Below are positions 26,401 to 36,890 of a DNA stretch of 64,000 nucleotides, piece after piece (positions within the stretch are counted from its first letter, which is position 1; each line of letters starts with the position of its first letter). This DNA comes from Lamellibrachia columna (lineage: Eukaryota; Annelida; Polychaeta; Sabellida; Siboglinidae). A program made the translations under genes and the position numbers. The stretch is taken from NCBI GenBank assembly GCA_963662155.1, contig OY759274.1:37432965-37496964 (forward strand). Reading direction: 5' to 3'. The notes under the pieces were generated by a model. That model searched no databases, was not told the origin of the DNA, and saw only the letters and a list, made by a program, of their open reading frames with translations.

Positions 26401-28978
26401 AGTGGCTGTCACCGGCAGCACGCCCGACCTGGCGCACTATTGGAAGCTGAACGAGGCCCGTGGCACTGTTGCCTTTGACGTGATGACGGGGCAGGGCTTC
26501 CGAGCGACCTCAGAACACAACCCTCCTGTGTGGAGTGTCAGTGATCTGCAGATGACGGAGGTCACCGGCATCACCAAGTCAGACTTTGCTAGTGAGTCAC
26601 TTAAAACAGCTAATGACAACTGCGCAGCTGCGATGGCACAGGTGACGTGTGTAGCAGGCCACAGACTTCTCCAGTCATACATCCAACAGTGTGTCGACGA
26701 TATATTGCGCCTGTCATCCACTAGCGCGAGTCAGCATGTTGTCGACCAGTACACTGATGCGTGCCAACGACAGACAGTGTGTTCTTTCGGTGATTATGAT
26801 GCAGTAACGCAGTCATGTCGCTGTCGCCGGGGTTTCTGTGGTGATGCCTGTGCAGGCATTTGTTCAGCAGCAGACAACGGCCTTGCGTGCAATGACCGTG
26901 GTCAATGCGAGCGAGCCACTGGTCAATGCGTGTGTCAGTCACGCTGGATGAGTGTTACCGTTCCGTTCAACAAGCTCGATCGTCGAATGTCACTCGTCGC
27001 AGCTGATTACCCGTGTAACCGTTGCACAGCTCACTGGCACGGCATTGATTGCAACACAGCAGCCGACGATATAGGAATCAAGTGGTACACGGGAGTCGTG
27101 ACTGGCAGTTACGTCACCACTCTGGACGGGGCAAGCTTTGAAGTGGTGATGCCAGGCAGCTACCAGCTGCTGGAGACAGATGACGTGTCTGTGCAAGTGT
27201 TGTTTGTGCCTTGCAACGATACGTACCGATGTCGCCAACTCGTCGAAGTATCCGTTCGTAGACGACACACACTCGTATCGATGCAGAACGATGCCGGAGA
27301 GTTGACGGGGGTAAGTCGTGGTCGCAGTGGTTGGGTACCACTCGTTCGTGACGGAAAGACCACAGTCGGTGACTTAATTGTCCAATGGAAACCCAACAAT
27401 GTGATTCGTATCTCAGTCACCAGAGAATTTCAACTTGTGGTGGCTATGATTCATGGACAGTTGATGTGTGGCGTGAGAATGTCAAAGACGGTTGCCTTGA
27501 GCCGGCCGAGCGGTCTACTGGGCAATGCCAATGGCAACTGGAAGGACGACGTCAACTGGGGCGTGTCCAACGACACAACAGGAGATACGTTTACAGCCAC
27601 AGACGATGTCGTCATTGACACACAACTGTCAACAATGTACGTCACCAGAAACGTAGAGACACTGAACGCTGACACTTTGCATTTGTCACATGACTACTCG
27701 AAGCGCAACATGAGTGGCGGTGGTCACATGTTGCACATGAACGGCACGTCCCTTCACTTCGCCAGCATTGACATCAACAGAGACATGCTCGAGTTGAGTG
27801 TGTCTCTCTGGCTGAAACTATACCTGAAGGTTGACGAGCAGAACGTAATCGGCCAACGACAGACTGTGCTAGTCATCAATATGACGGATGATTTTCTTCA
27901 ACTGGAAGTGTTTAACTCACAGTGGCATGTCGTGTGGGGTGACAATGGCGACTTCAACACCGGCATCGATGTCAAGCTGGACACTTGGCTACATGTCACT
28001 CTCGGTTGGGACGGCAGACACGGAGGTCTGCTGACAATGTTAATCGCTGGTGAGGATGACATCCTGACAGCCCGACACAGCCGCTCTGGCGTACACGCAT
28101 ACAGGCCAGTTCGCATGACGTCCATCTCATTCGGCGCACCATCACAACCGCTGGCGTTCGACTTGGACTTCTTCACTGTGTGGACCTACAGCCGACCTGA
28201 GAACATCATCAAAGAGCACATGTACATGTACAGTGACGACTATGTGCCAGATCTGCTGGCAGCTGTTCTGTTTGATGAAGGACATGGCCAACTTGTCAAG
28301 ATGGCAGTGTATGATAATATAACTGTTCCATTTGACCAACCACAGCCGAGAGTTATACACGGGAAGTTGAACACAGACAACAACAAAATGTCAGATGTGA
28401 CCCTGTGGCAGCCGTGCGACATCCCAGGTCTCAGTCTCCCAATTCCATCATATCTGGTGCTCGATAGATCGTCACACAAACTGATTGATGCGTGCGTAGT
28501 TCGTCTACACAGCAATGAAGCAATACGGCAAAACGCGGTGGATCTGACGGCTGTCAGTCAGTTCTACCTCGAGGCATGTGTCAAAGACGTATCACGCAGC
28601 GGGGCCGAGACAGTGACGGAGACAACATTCATGTTCTACGTTCAGGGCGTCAAAGATGTGGACCCTTGCTCACTACGCGGCTACCTTGACTTCTGCATCG
28701 ACGGCCGAGACGTCGACGATTCCGTTGTTAGGCCGACAAGTTGGCACGTGTGGGTGCCCATTGTATCCGTTCTTGGAGTCATAGCTATCGTCCTCGTGGT
28801 CATCGGTGCACTCCGTGCAAGTAGAGTGCTTGCAGCCAGAAGACACGGCAGAGCAGTTGCAGGCCTGCACTGGATTGACGACGACGGGTCCTTGGAAGGG
28901 CATGCTGGTGACTTTGAAACGTTCCGCATGTCTGAGTTGACATACGATGACCGTGGCCGGTGTGTGCGGCGATACTGA
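11950..28978 (+). CDS. Giant modular EGF/VWD/LamG/C8-like transmembrane protein (5' incomplete)
   Basis: Seven exons join in frame: 11950-14480, 14931-16780, 17561-17754, 18229-19232, 19436-19533, 20323-20557 and 20962-28978. They total 13,929 nt, 4,642 residues plus TGA. The repeating unit is an EGF-like block (CxCDxGYWGxxCxxxCPGG ... GWxGxDCS), a VWD-like domain, a LamG/ConA-like domain, a PxWxPSD linker, and a C8-like four-cysteine helical block ending LSxWPAxxLC. Seven full units are visible, after a partial LamG and C8. One TM helix lies at about residues 4568-4590 with a 52-residue cytoplasmic tail, so most of the protein is extracellular. An adhesion, receptor or matrix role is inferred from the domains only. 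The N-terminus and signal peptide are not in the visible exons. I know no named gene with this architecture. Long open frames and clean splice phases argue that it is functional. Confidence 0.85.
12700..12834 (+). repeat. Three 45-bp in-frame repeats coding a Thr/Pro linker
   Basis: Three head-to-tail copies of 45 bp encode units of the form (Y/D)NTTTVKPPxxETII. Copies differ at only a few bases, so the expansion is young. Each carries a potential N-glycosylation site (NTT), and copies 2 and 3 a second one (NET). It sits between EGF block 1 and VWD 1 as a flexible, probably glycosylated spacer. Confidence 0.9.
14931..16780 (+). CDS. Giant protein, second visible exon (EGF, VWD, LamG, C8, EGF)
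   Basis: The acceptor ctctatgttcacag restores the EGF codon TGC AG|C. The exon ends AACTGGAATG|gtaggt in phase 1. It encodes the rest of an EGF block (residues about 844-880, CAYNWAGAPDCS), VWD-like (894-1051), LamG (1086-1287, with ILLSYATTEMFALAV and GSLVLGG), C8-like (1311-1373) and a new EGF block (1398-1460, CDTGYWGDACDHPCPG). Intron 1 (14481-14930) is rich in GTGC/GCGT words that create several false ORFs. Confidence 0.85.
17561..20557 (+). CDS. Giant protein, four small middle exons (module 3 and furin-site linker)
   Basis: Exons 17561-17754, 18229-19232, 19436-19533 and 20323-20557 encode module 3. They carry the end of the EGF (CAAGYGGNNCS), a VWD-like domain split by an intron (17640-18620, with LKGLCGNCGACSG), LamG (about residues 1706-1892, ending LAYLWKFDEL) and a basic linker followed by the start of a C8-like block (IEHFCDDLFNEDNFKRACS). 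Splice phases 1, 0, 2, 1, 2 are consistent throughout. This is the only module interrupted by introns inside its VWD and LamG domains; later modules are intronless. Intron 16781-17560 is very AT-rich. Confidence 0.8.
20463..20477 (+). other. Furin-type cleavage site RRKRR in the giant protein
   Basis: Codons CGC CGA AAG CGT CGT (residues about 1940-1944) give RRKRR followed by QTT. The site lies in a linker predicted to be flexible, between the LamG of module 3 and the next C8-like block. It fits the R-x-K/R-R consensus for proprotein convertases in the secretory pathway. Cleavage would give an N-terminal fragment of at least 1,940 residues and a membrane-anchored part of about 2,700. This is inference from the motif only. 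Confidence 0.6.
20962..28978 (+). CDS. Giant protein, 8-kb terminal exon (modules 4-7, TM helix, tail)
   Basis: The acceptor ctattgctttcag joins AG|A in phase 2; the exon then stays open for 8,017 nt to TGA at 28976-28978. By residue number it holds C8 (to about 2012), EGF 2044-2122, VWD 2137-2284, LamG 2381-2594, C8 2611-2678, EGF 2704-2781, VWD 2797-2947, LamG 2987-3217, C8 3241-3301, EGF 3327-3404, VWD 3414-3567, LamG 3624-3837, C8 3854-3907, EGF 3911-4002, VWD 4011-4167 (the most canonical, with GLLGNANGNWKDDV), LamG 4221-4461, C8 4471-4547, TM 4568-4590 and tail. The tail (ALRASRVLAARRHGR, then acidic and Tyr-containing SELTYDDRGR) follows the positive-inside rule. Many antisense ORFs here are shadows of the codon pattern. 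Confidence 0.9.
28752..28818 (+). other. Transmembrane helix of the giant protein
   Basis: Residues about 4568-4590 (VWVPIVSVLGVIAIVLVVIG) are uninterrupted hydrophobic sequence followed by arginines, the pattern of a type I stop-transfer helix close to the C-terminus. Confidence 0.85.
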
Positions 28979-29159
28979 TGAATTGTTTAGTTGACCAGAT
29001 CTTCGGACTTGCAGATGACGCGCTGAGTGGTAATCAGACAAATGGCCTATTCTGTCTTTTGTCTTTTACACAACCATTTAATGAATCAGCCATACTTACA
29101 TATCTATGATAATTATAACTATAAATAGTGTTGACAATTTGTAATAATCGCATAACTGT

Positions 29160-29165
29160 AATAAA
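29160..29165 (+). terminator. Candidate polyadenylation signal AATAAA
   Basis: AATAAA about 180 nt after the stop codon of the giant gene; the first such hexamer in the 3' flank. Confidence 0.5.
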
Positions 29166-29451
29166 GGTAAGCACGCGCAACTTAGAACATTTAGAAAATG
29201 TGCACAGAATGTGATAACTTTACACGAAGGTGTTGACCACTAAAATGGGTCTCACCTGTATAACTGAAATTAAATAATTCGAGTTAATTAATTACGTAGA
29301 ACCACGTGATCTTCTTAGAACAGTTACCACAAGTTGCGTTCCAAGTTGCCAGCGAGATAAGTTTACCCGAAAGTTTTTATAAGATGTTAAAATGGGTCTC
29401 ATCTGTAAAATTTAAGTCGAACATGCGTTACTTAAATAGTCGTATACTAAT

Positions 29452-29454
<3 letters not shown>

Positions 29455-29489
<35 letters not shown>

Positions 29490-29571
29490 TGTATTAATTC
29501 ACAGTAATCGTTGGTGGAGGGAACAATACATAATGTCATTAAATGGAATTAACTATATATAATGGAATTAC

Positions 29572-29649
<78 letters not shown>

Positions 29650-30034
29650 TGTGTTAATTCACAGTAATCGTTGGTGGAGGGAACAATACATAATGTCATT
29701 AAATGGAATTAACTATATATAATGGAATTAAATATATATATATATATATTAAATGTGTTAATTCACAGTAATCGTTGGTGGAGGGAACAATACATAATGT
29801 CATTAAATGGAATTAACTATATATAATGGAATTAAATATATATAAATATATTAAAAGTGTTAATTCACAGTAATCGTTGGTGGAGGGAACAATACATAAT
29901 GTCATTAAATGGAATTAACTATATATAATGGAATTAAATATATATATATATTGTGTTAATTCACATTAATCGTTGGTGGAGGGAACAATACGTAATGTAA
30001 TTAAATGGAATTAATTATGTATGATGGAATTAAC

Positions 30035-30094
<60 letters not shown>

Positions 30095-30235
30095 CATAAT
30101 GTCATTAAATGATATTAACTATATATAATGGAATTAACTATATATATATATATATATATATTAAATGTGTTAACTCACAGTAATCATTGGTGCAAGGGAC
30201 AATACATAATGTCGTTAAAAATTTAATTTCTACGT
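29455..30235. repeat. Satellite-like array, about 104-bp unit with (TA)n spacers
   Basis: Six copies of a block containing gttaattcacagtaatcgtt, then ggtggagggaacaatacata, atgtcattaaatgg and aattaactatatataatgg. Copies start near 29486, 29645, 29748, 29852, 29953 and 30161, separated by variable (TA)n runs. Typical spacing is 101-104 bp. The longer spacings (29486-29645 and 29953-30161) are due to expanded TA tracts and one partial unit near 30091. Confidence 0.9.
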
Positions 30236-31787
30236 AGATATGGCATATATGAATGAACAATAACTGTCGTTTAGTAACTTATGTCAATGAAATGCATGCA
30301 TACACACCACCTTTACATTCTTACAATTGAGGGTGGCTATGTTTTGTCTGTATTTTGTACCTAATAAAAAAATTATTACACATCACTAACACAAACTATG
30401 CACGCGTGTGTCTGTGTGTGTTCAAATGTAAATGCAAGGGAAATGTCTGGAGATAGAGGTAGATAAGTTGAAGGAGATAGTTGGGGCGATAACGTAAAAC
30501 GGTGAAGTGGGTGTGTGCAGGCAGGTGGTAAGGCTGTGGAAACCGAGATGGTAACCAGCAAGGAGAGAGATGGCAGGGAGAGAGGTGGTTAGACTGTGAT
30601 ACAGAAAGAGCAGAAGTGCCAGAAGGAGACAGATGTAATGAGGTGGAGAGGAGATGAGGTGACAAATCAAATTGATGAACTGTCGTGGACTTTGCAGTGT
30701 ACCTCCGGACGCTGTTTGCAGCGTACCTCCGGACGCTGTTCTCATTCTTGTTTTCCAACCAACGATATAACGCATTCATTCAAAAGAAGGAGCCACCAAC
30801 AATATAATGTGTTCACTCACAAGAGGGAGCCTCCGCCCAGTCAGCCTTTGTGTTTTCAGGTAGGCGTGTATCTCGGAAAACATTATTAGTGGCAGTTCAG
30901 TTCATTGATATTGCAAGTTCACATCATTGTTAGTGCCAGTTCAGTTCATTCACTGTGTACATATAAGGTTTGTAAGCGTATGCCCGCTCTGCAGGTTTCC
31001 GCGACTGTTTATCATGGTGTGTCCAATGAATTGTACGTAAGTGTCTTCATCTAGTTGTTGTTAAAGTTGCTTCTGTAGTCAGACTCTGTATATTAGTTCC
31101 TCTTCAATGGTTTGGTAATGTGTTTGTATCCATGAAATATTTTGCATTCTCCAGGGAATCCAACCTTCACACACGCACGCACGCACGAATGTGTGTCTCA
31201 ACTGGGACATCTGTGTCTCAATTCCGTCACATTGGGGGACCAAATTCCGACAGGGTGTCCCAATTTCGTCATAGGATTTTCATAGGGTGTCTCAATTCCG
31301 GCACAACGATAAAGATCATAAACAAATTTAAAATATCCTAACTGTAAAAAGAACATTTAGTAAATATGCTAGAAGCGCGCTTCACTAAAGGCAACTTAAC
31401 TGAATTTGTGGATAGCTGACTTTTTTCGTAAGTTGAGCACCTCAAAATCGTTATAGCAGTTGTCCGATTGAATTAAAACTTTGCTTGCATGCGCAGTTTT
31501 AGTGCAGGCGGATAACTGTAAATATCAATCTGAAGGCATCTAAATTGTGCTACAAAACAAGCTATCTTCAAAGTGAGCTATATTTCAGTTCGTGAAACGC
31601 ACCGAAGTATACGATCATGTACTCTTAATACTGTAGACAACCAAATAAACTTAGAAAGCATTTTATTTCGTACCAAATTCACAGACAGATATTATCATAA
31701 CTTGATGGCATAGCCTACCACAACATAGTAGATAATAACGTGTTTAGTAAATTACTGTTAAAAAGGCAGGTAATTAACCCATGGCCC
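30236..31787. other. No gene recognised
   Basis: Purine-rich tracts and short ORFs only. Two copies of gcgtacctccggacgctgtt occur at about 30695-30745. A run of gtgtctcaattccg-like words at 31190-31310 looks like the end of an unidentified repeat. Confidence 0.5.
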
Positions 31788-33870
31788 TTAGGAACACACG
31801 CAAAATTGTGAGCTACGTACAAGACATATGACTAAATGTCTTGAGTTATAACCTCCACAATTGATGCAAACATATATATTTCCCTCATTCGGCGTGCATT
31901 CTTCGTGTGCCCAAGATGAGCATTGGCATTCCACCCATATTTCGCCAGCCTTGGAATCCACAAAGCATTCTCCACAGACTACACAAGTGCAGTCACTTCC
32001 GTCGCCACTCCCAGACTGAAAGAAAAAGTGAACATATAATTTTATATGTGTGGCACACGTCTGTAACAAGTGTAAAATATATTTTTTTAAGTGGCTTGTA
32101 CAAATAACACGGCAATACGATGGGTGGCCCCTAGAACACCCATGGGCATAGTCGCATAGTCCCGACAAGTTGGTACTTGAACGAGCTTGTGAATATTAGG
32201 TGACATGAACATTAGACAAATAAAGCAGCCATAGACGGTGACTCACAGCTAAATTAAAAAACATACTGCCATAGACCGTCATTTAGGAGAGTAGAACTTT
32301 TTATTTTTGTCAAAGTAACTTGGTTTCTTACCACACAAACCGCCTTGGACATATCCAGGTAATCAATAGTTGTGTTGGCCTCACCCGAATCCCTTCCAGA
32401 CTGAAACAGATAAGCAAGTGCTTGCTTGCATATAACTACAATTGAATGGGCCAGAACATAGCAAAACACACTTAAAAAGAGTAGGTTTCAGGAAGGAAAT
32501 AGTTCAGTCATAGCACAATGCCTGTAGCCTTACCTTGGAAGAATGCTTGGATGCCGCTTGTTCATCTTCTTTGTGAAAGGCAGGCACAGAGTGGTTGGGC
32601 TCCCACCATGTTTGCGGGTTTGTAATTGACGGTGCTTGGCCGCATGATGTGGACGAGGTAGTCCGAACGGCGTAACCGCGGCAACATCAATATGCACAAG
32701 TGAAGCTTGGGTGGTCCGAGTCATGGATGCACTGACTTGACAGATGTGCCCACCACAGATGGCAGTGCATGCATCTGCCACATAATTCATTGGGGTGAAC
32801 AACATCCATGACTTTTTGTTCATAAAGTCGTCGGATTTCATGATCCATAAGCTTTGTGTCTGGCATATATTTTGTAGAGTATTGCGCACATGTAGCCGAC
32901 ACCTTAGTCACATGATTAGTGATTCCATCGGTTAGGAACTTGTCATCAAGATATGTGTTATCGTGAACAAGCAATTCCTGAACCATTTTCACGCGGATCT
33001 CTACATGAAGGTCTTCATCACCAGTACAAACAAAACTTACTGTGCGGGGCGAACAGTTTCCATCAGCGATAATTCCAACTGAACTCCAATGTTCATTGCG
33101 TAGAAACTGGCAGCGAGTAATGCTTGTGAGACTAGACCTACTGACGTCGGCTTCAAGCTATCACCCCCTGGTTGGTTCAGCTCCAATGTGTAGGATTGGT
33201 CTTCTGGGCATAGTTTCTTCATTTTAGCATATCTGGTGCAGCTACCCAACACTGAATGTAGCTGTGCGACATACCTTTGTCGCTCTTTGCACACATTTAG
33301 GAACGCCATCGGAGAGGTTGGTGCCACGTTGTTGCTCGTAGTTTGCACTTTCCTTGTAAATTTAGACACTGTTATTGTACATTTTTGCTTATCTATTTCT
33401 GCTCTTTTTTCTGGAATCTGGCCTTCTTCCTCTATTCCTTTTGAACCTGTAATACCTTCCTCTTTCAGGGATGTGACAGGCACAAGAGGAAACATGCATC
33501 GCGCCATTTTATTTCACTGGACAGTTCTTCACTAGTGAGTATTCTAGCCTTTGATGTTGTCCGTGAATACATCTACAAGTCGCCGAGGGATGAGTCCAGC
33601 CGTAACAAGGGGTTTTCTTTGGCCTCATAAAGAGGGATTGAATCTTCTTGTATTCCACGCCATTCACTTGTTGTTTAAGTAGCGCCATGTTGAGTTAACT
33701 GGATCGTTTGTAACTGCCATGCCATTTGCGTCATTTAAAATGTAACTGGTTTTCTTCTTTGGAGACAGTGTCTTCTCAATCGCTTCAAGTGCCATAGGTG
33801 GTGGACATATTTGTCTTGTTTTCAGACAATAATGTCAAACATCAGCTCAGCACCTGCTGAAACATGAGGT
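31788..33870 (-). pseudogene. OTU-type protease / PHD-like zinc-finger gene, degenerate
   Basis: On the minus strand coding-quality sequence runs from about 33870 to 31788. The largest intact ORF is 33037-33507. After an apparent frameshift near 33160-33170 the frame reads HWSSVGIIADGNCSPRTVSF and continues with GDEDLHVEIRVKMV. This matches the OTU cysteine-protease core around the catalytic Asp and Cys (DGNC). A CxxC...H segment (CGRCMHCHLWWAHL) follows, then an in-frame TGA near 32681. Exon ends are clear: donor at 32534, exon 32400-32332 and exon from 32015, both starting after ..tttcag with SG. The last exon encodes a PHD-like finger (CVVCGECF...WVECQCSSWAHEEC...CINC). OTU enzymes are deubiquitinases; related proteins often occur as multicopy, transposon-associated genes. 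Frameshifts and stops near 33540-33720 indicate a pseudogene or decayed element ORF. Confidence 0.6.
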
Positions 33871-33949
33871 GGGGGACACCACATCTAAAGTGAGATCGGC
33901 AATGACATTCATTGCGATGCTGGTGTCAATATCTCTGTCATTTTCATCA

Positions 33950-34217
33950 ACTTTTTGTACACAAACTTATGTACGATAACCAATATGGATTTAGAAAGGA
34001 ACATTCTACGGAATTTGCCGCTCTTGAATTAATTGATAGGATATTGACATGTATGGATAATAAGGAAATACCTATAAATATTTATTTGGACATGTCAAAA
34101 GCATTAGACACTCTGGATCACTCAACACTAATAGATAAGCTAGAGTTTTATTGCGTAAAAGGAGTAGCTTTAGATATATTAAAACATTATTTAACAAATA
34201 GAAAATGCAACGTGTAG
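33950..34217 (+). mobile_element. LINE RT fragment (motif A region)
   Basis: A single frame contains DNQYGFRKEHSTEFAALELI, then INIYLDMSKALDTLDH, the region of RT motifs 2a/A with the first catalytic Asp, followed by LDILKHYLTNRKCNV. It is truncated on both sides. It resembles Crack/CR1-type ORF2 and may belong to the same family as the C-terminal piece at 37983-38408. Confidence 0.75.
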
Positions 34218-34596
34218 TGGAGCTTGTTGTGTAATGATTAACAGATCTGCTGATGAACAACAGTTATTAAAACATAGCTGATATAAACAGTTTCTAGTAT
34301 CTAGTTATTTCCAGCACCCGGTAACATTCTATTAACTAACTAAAGTCTTTATAATTATATTGTGGTTACAATGTTATGGTCTTTTGAGATCTCATTCAAC
34401 TAGTTTGATTTTTCAGAACTTTATCGCCAAACCGACATCAGTGGTTCTTTAACGTTCCAAATTTCATCTAAGTGGAAAGGGGGCAGCAGTATTCGCGGAC
34501 GAACTTTCAGCAGCAGTAGATAGTGGCATGGGTACAATGACAAATATTTTTGGTAGTAAACATTGTTTAAACTAGAAGTGCAGGGGGGTTACCTAG

Positions 34597-36890
34597 ATGT
34601 GTCTCAAGCAAAACACTAGTACAGACAAACCAATATCAAATCGTCCGAACAACATCTCTGAAACAGGTTATAGATGCATGTGTTTAAACGCAAGGAGCAT
34701 AGTAAATAAGAAAAACGAATTAAACATAATGGCAGAAGATATTGACCCTCACATAATTGGTATAACTGAATCATGGACCAACATAGACTTAACAGATGCT
34801 GAATTAGGACTGACAGGATACGTAATGTTTAGGAAAGATCGAATAGGAAGAAGGGGAGGGGGAGTTATTTTATATGTTAAAGAATCTATTCAGGCTTATG
34901 AAATAAAACTAGAAAGGGAAGCAGATTGCGATGAAGCTGTTTGGTGCAAAAAAAATTCAGGAAATTCAAAATTAACTATTGGATTAGTTCACCGAAGTCC
35001 AAACATAAACGAAGAGGACAACACAAAAATAAAAAACGCTATAAAGGAAGTTAGTAAAGGGGAATGTATCATAATGGGAGATTTTAACGATGGACACATA
35101 CAATGGAATTCTCTAGAGAGCACAGGGAGTGAGGACCAACAATTTATATTTTTAATCCAAGATAGCTTTCTTACTCAGCACGTGCTAGAACCAACCAGGG
35201 GAGAAAATGTATTAGATATAGTTTTGTCATTACAAAAAGAATTAGTGGACGATGCAAAAATACTTGAACCATTGGGAAACAGTGACCATAATCAAATACA
35301 TTTTGATATCAATGTAAAATCAGAAAGTAAAAATAAGAAAACGTACAAGAGAAACTTTCACAAATGTAACTACAAAGATATCAGAAAATACTTAGCAAAG
35401 CTAGATTGGAATAACATGCTGATGAATAAGACCGCAATTGAATATTGGAATATTCTAAAATATGAAATTGAGAGTATCATTGATAAATTTGTTCCCTTCC
35501 AAAAACAAGGAAAACGGTGTAGAAAGAAACACTTGTCAAAAGAGGCTATTAGAAAAATAGTGTTAAAACAAACTATGTGGAGGGTTTATAGGCGTACCAG
35601 AAAGGAAGAAGACTATGCAAATTACAAAAAGGCACTTAATGCAGACACAACTGTAATCAGACAATCTAAAAGAAGCAATGAGCAAAAACTAGCATGTAAC
35701 ATAAAAAATGACAGCAAGAGTTTTTATGCATATGTCAGGAGTAAACAAAACGTACGAGACAAGGTTGGACCTCTAGAAGACAGTGCTGGAAATATAATAT
35801 CACGGGTTTTTAATGGCGGAAGACCTAAATGGTTACTTCAGTTCAGTGTTTACCAAAGAAGATATTAGTTCATTACCAGTTGCTGATGCTAAATTTCAGG
35901 AGGCTAAATCTGACTATTTAGGACGGTTAGTTGTAACTCCAGAAATGGTAGCTAAGAAAATAAAGACAATGAAGGATAATAAATCACCGGGAGTGGATGG
36001 GATTCCTCCAAAATTACTAATGGAAACAGTAGTACAAATCAGTATACCACTTGCAAGAGTATTCAACTTGTCATTAAAAGAGGGAGTTGTTCCGTTTGAA
36101 TGGAAAGAAGTAAACATCATACCATTATTTAAAAAGGGTTCGAGAAATAAGTCAGAGAATTACAGACCAGTGAGTAAACTATAAAATGGGAGATACTGTT
36201 CTGGGTACTATTGTAAAAGAAAAGCACTTAGGAGTTACAATAAGCCCTGATATGAAAGTTTCAGAGCAGTGTGGTATTGCAGCTTCAAAGGGTAATAAAA
36301 TTCTTGGATTGATTAGAAGATACATAACATACAAGGGAAAAAAGTTAATTATACCTGAGTATAAAGCAATAGTTAGACCTCATTTAGAATACTGTATACA
36401 AGCATGGACACCATATCGTAAGAAGGATATAGATACGCTTGAACGCATACAAAGGAGAGCAACTAAAATGATTCCAGAACTGAGATACCTTAGTTATGAA
36501 GAACGCCTGAAAGAATGTAGTTTAACAACTCTAGAGACAAGGAGGTTAAGAGGAGATCAGATTGAAGATTTTAAGATATTGAATGGGTATGAAAATATTG
36601 ATAGAAATATGTTTTTCTCACTCAAGAAGGATAGCAGAACTAGACGACATGAGGTAAAATTAGTAAAGGATCAATGTAGATTGGACATCAGGAAGCACTC
36701 GTTCTCACAGAGGACAATAAATGAATGGAACAAATTGTCTACAGATTGTGTAACTGCTAGCAGCGTGAATATGTTTAAAAACAAGGTTGACACATATCTC
36801 AGGAGGGCGGGTTACACATATATGAACATTGTTGGACTCTCGATAAGCCAATGGCTTCCTGTTATTATGTGGTACTACTACTACGTTTAG
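34597..36890 (+). mobile_element. CR1-like LINE ORF2 with the RT core deleted
   Basis: The first ORF (34597-35868) encodes an AP-like endonuclease: CMCLNARSIVNKKNEL, GITESW, GDFND and GNSDHNQI are the expected motifs in order. After a frame change near 35810 comes the RT start (MKDNKSPGVDGIPPKLL, NIIPLFKKGSRNKSENYRPVS). A stop follows at 36182. The next ORF, from 36186, begins directly at the post-catalytic segment (LGVTISPDMK...) and runs to the C-terminus (SQRTINEWNKL). The palm motifs, including F/YADD, are missing, a deletion of roughly 200 codons. The element cannot reverse-transcribe. Codon use is strikingly A-rich compared with host genes. Confidence 0.85.

Noticed and set aside
29455..30235. 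Possible CRISPR-like array
   Set aside because: Units are about 104 bp with TA spacers of low complexity, in an animal genome; it is a satellite.
32660..32700. In-frame TGA in the OTU gene as selenocysteine
   Set aside because: Other frameshifts and stops in the same gene make nonsense mutation the simpler reading; no SECIS element was sought or seen.
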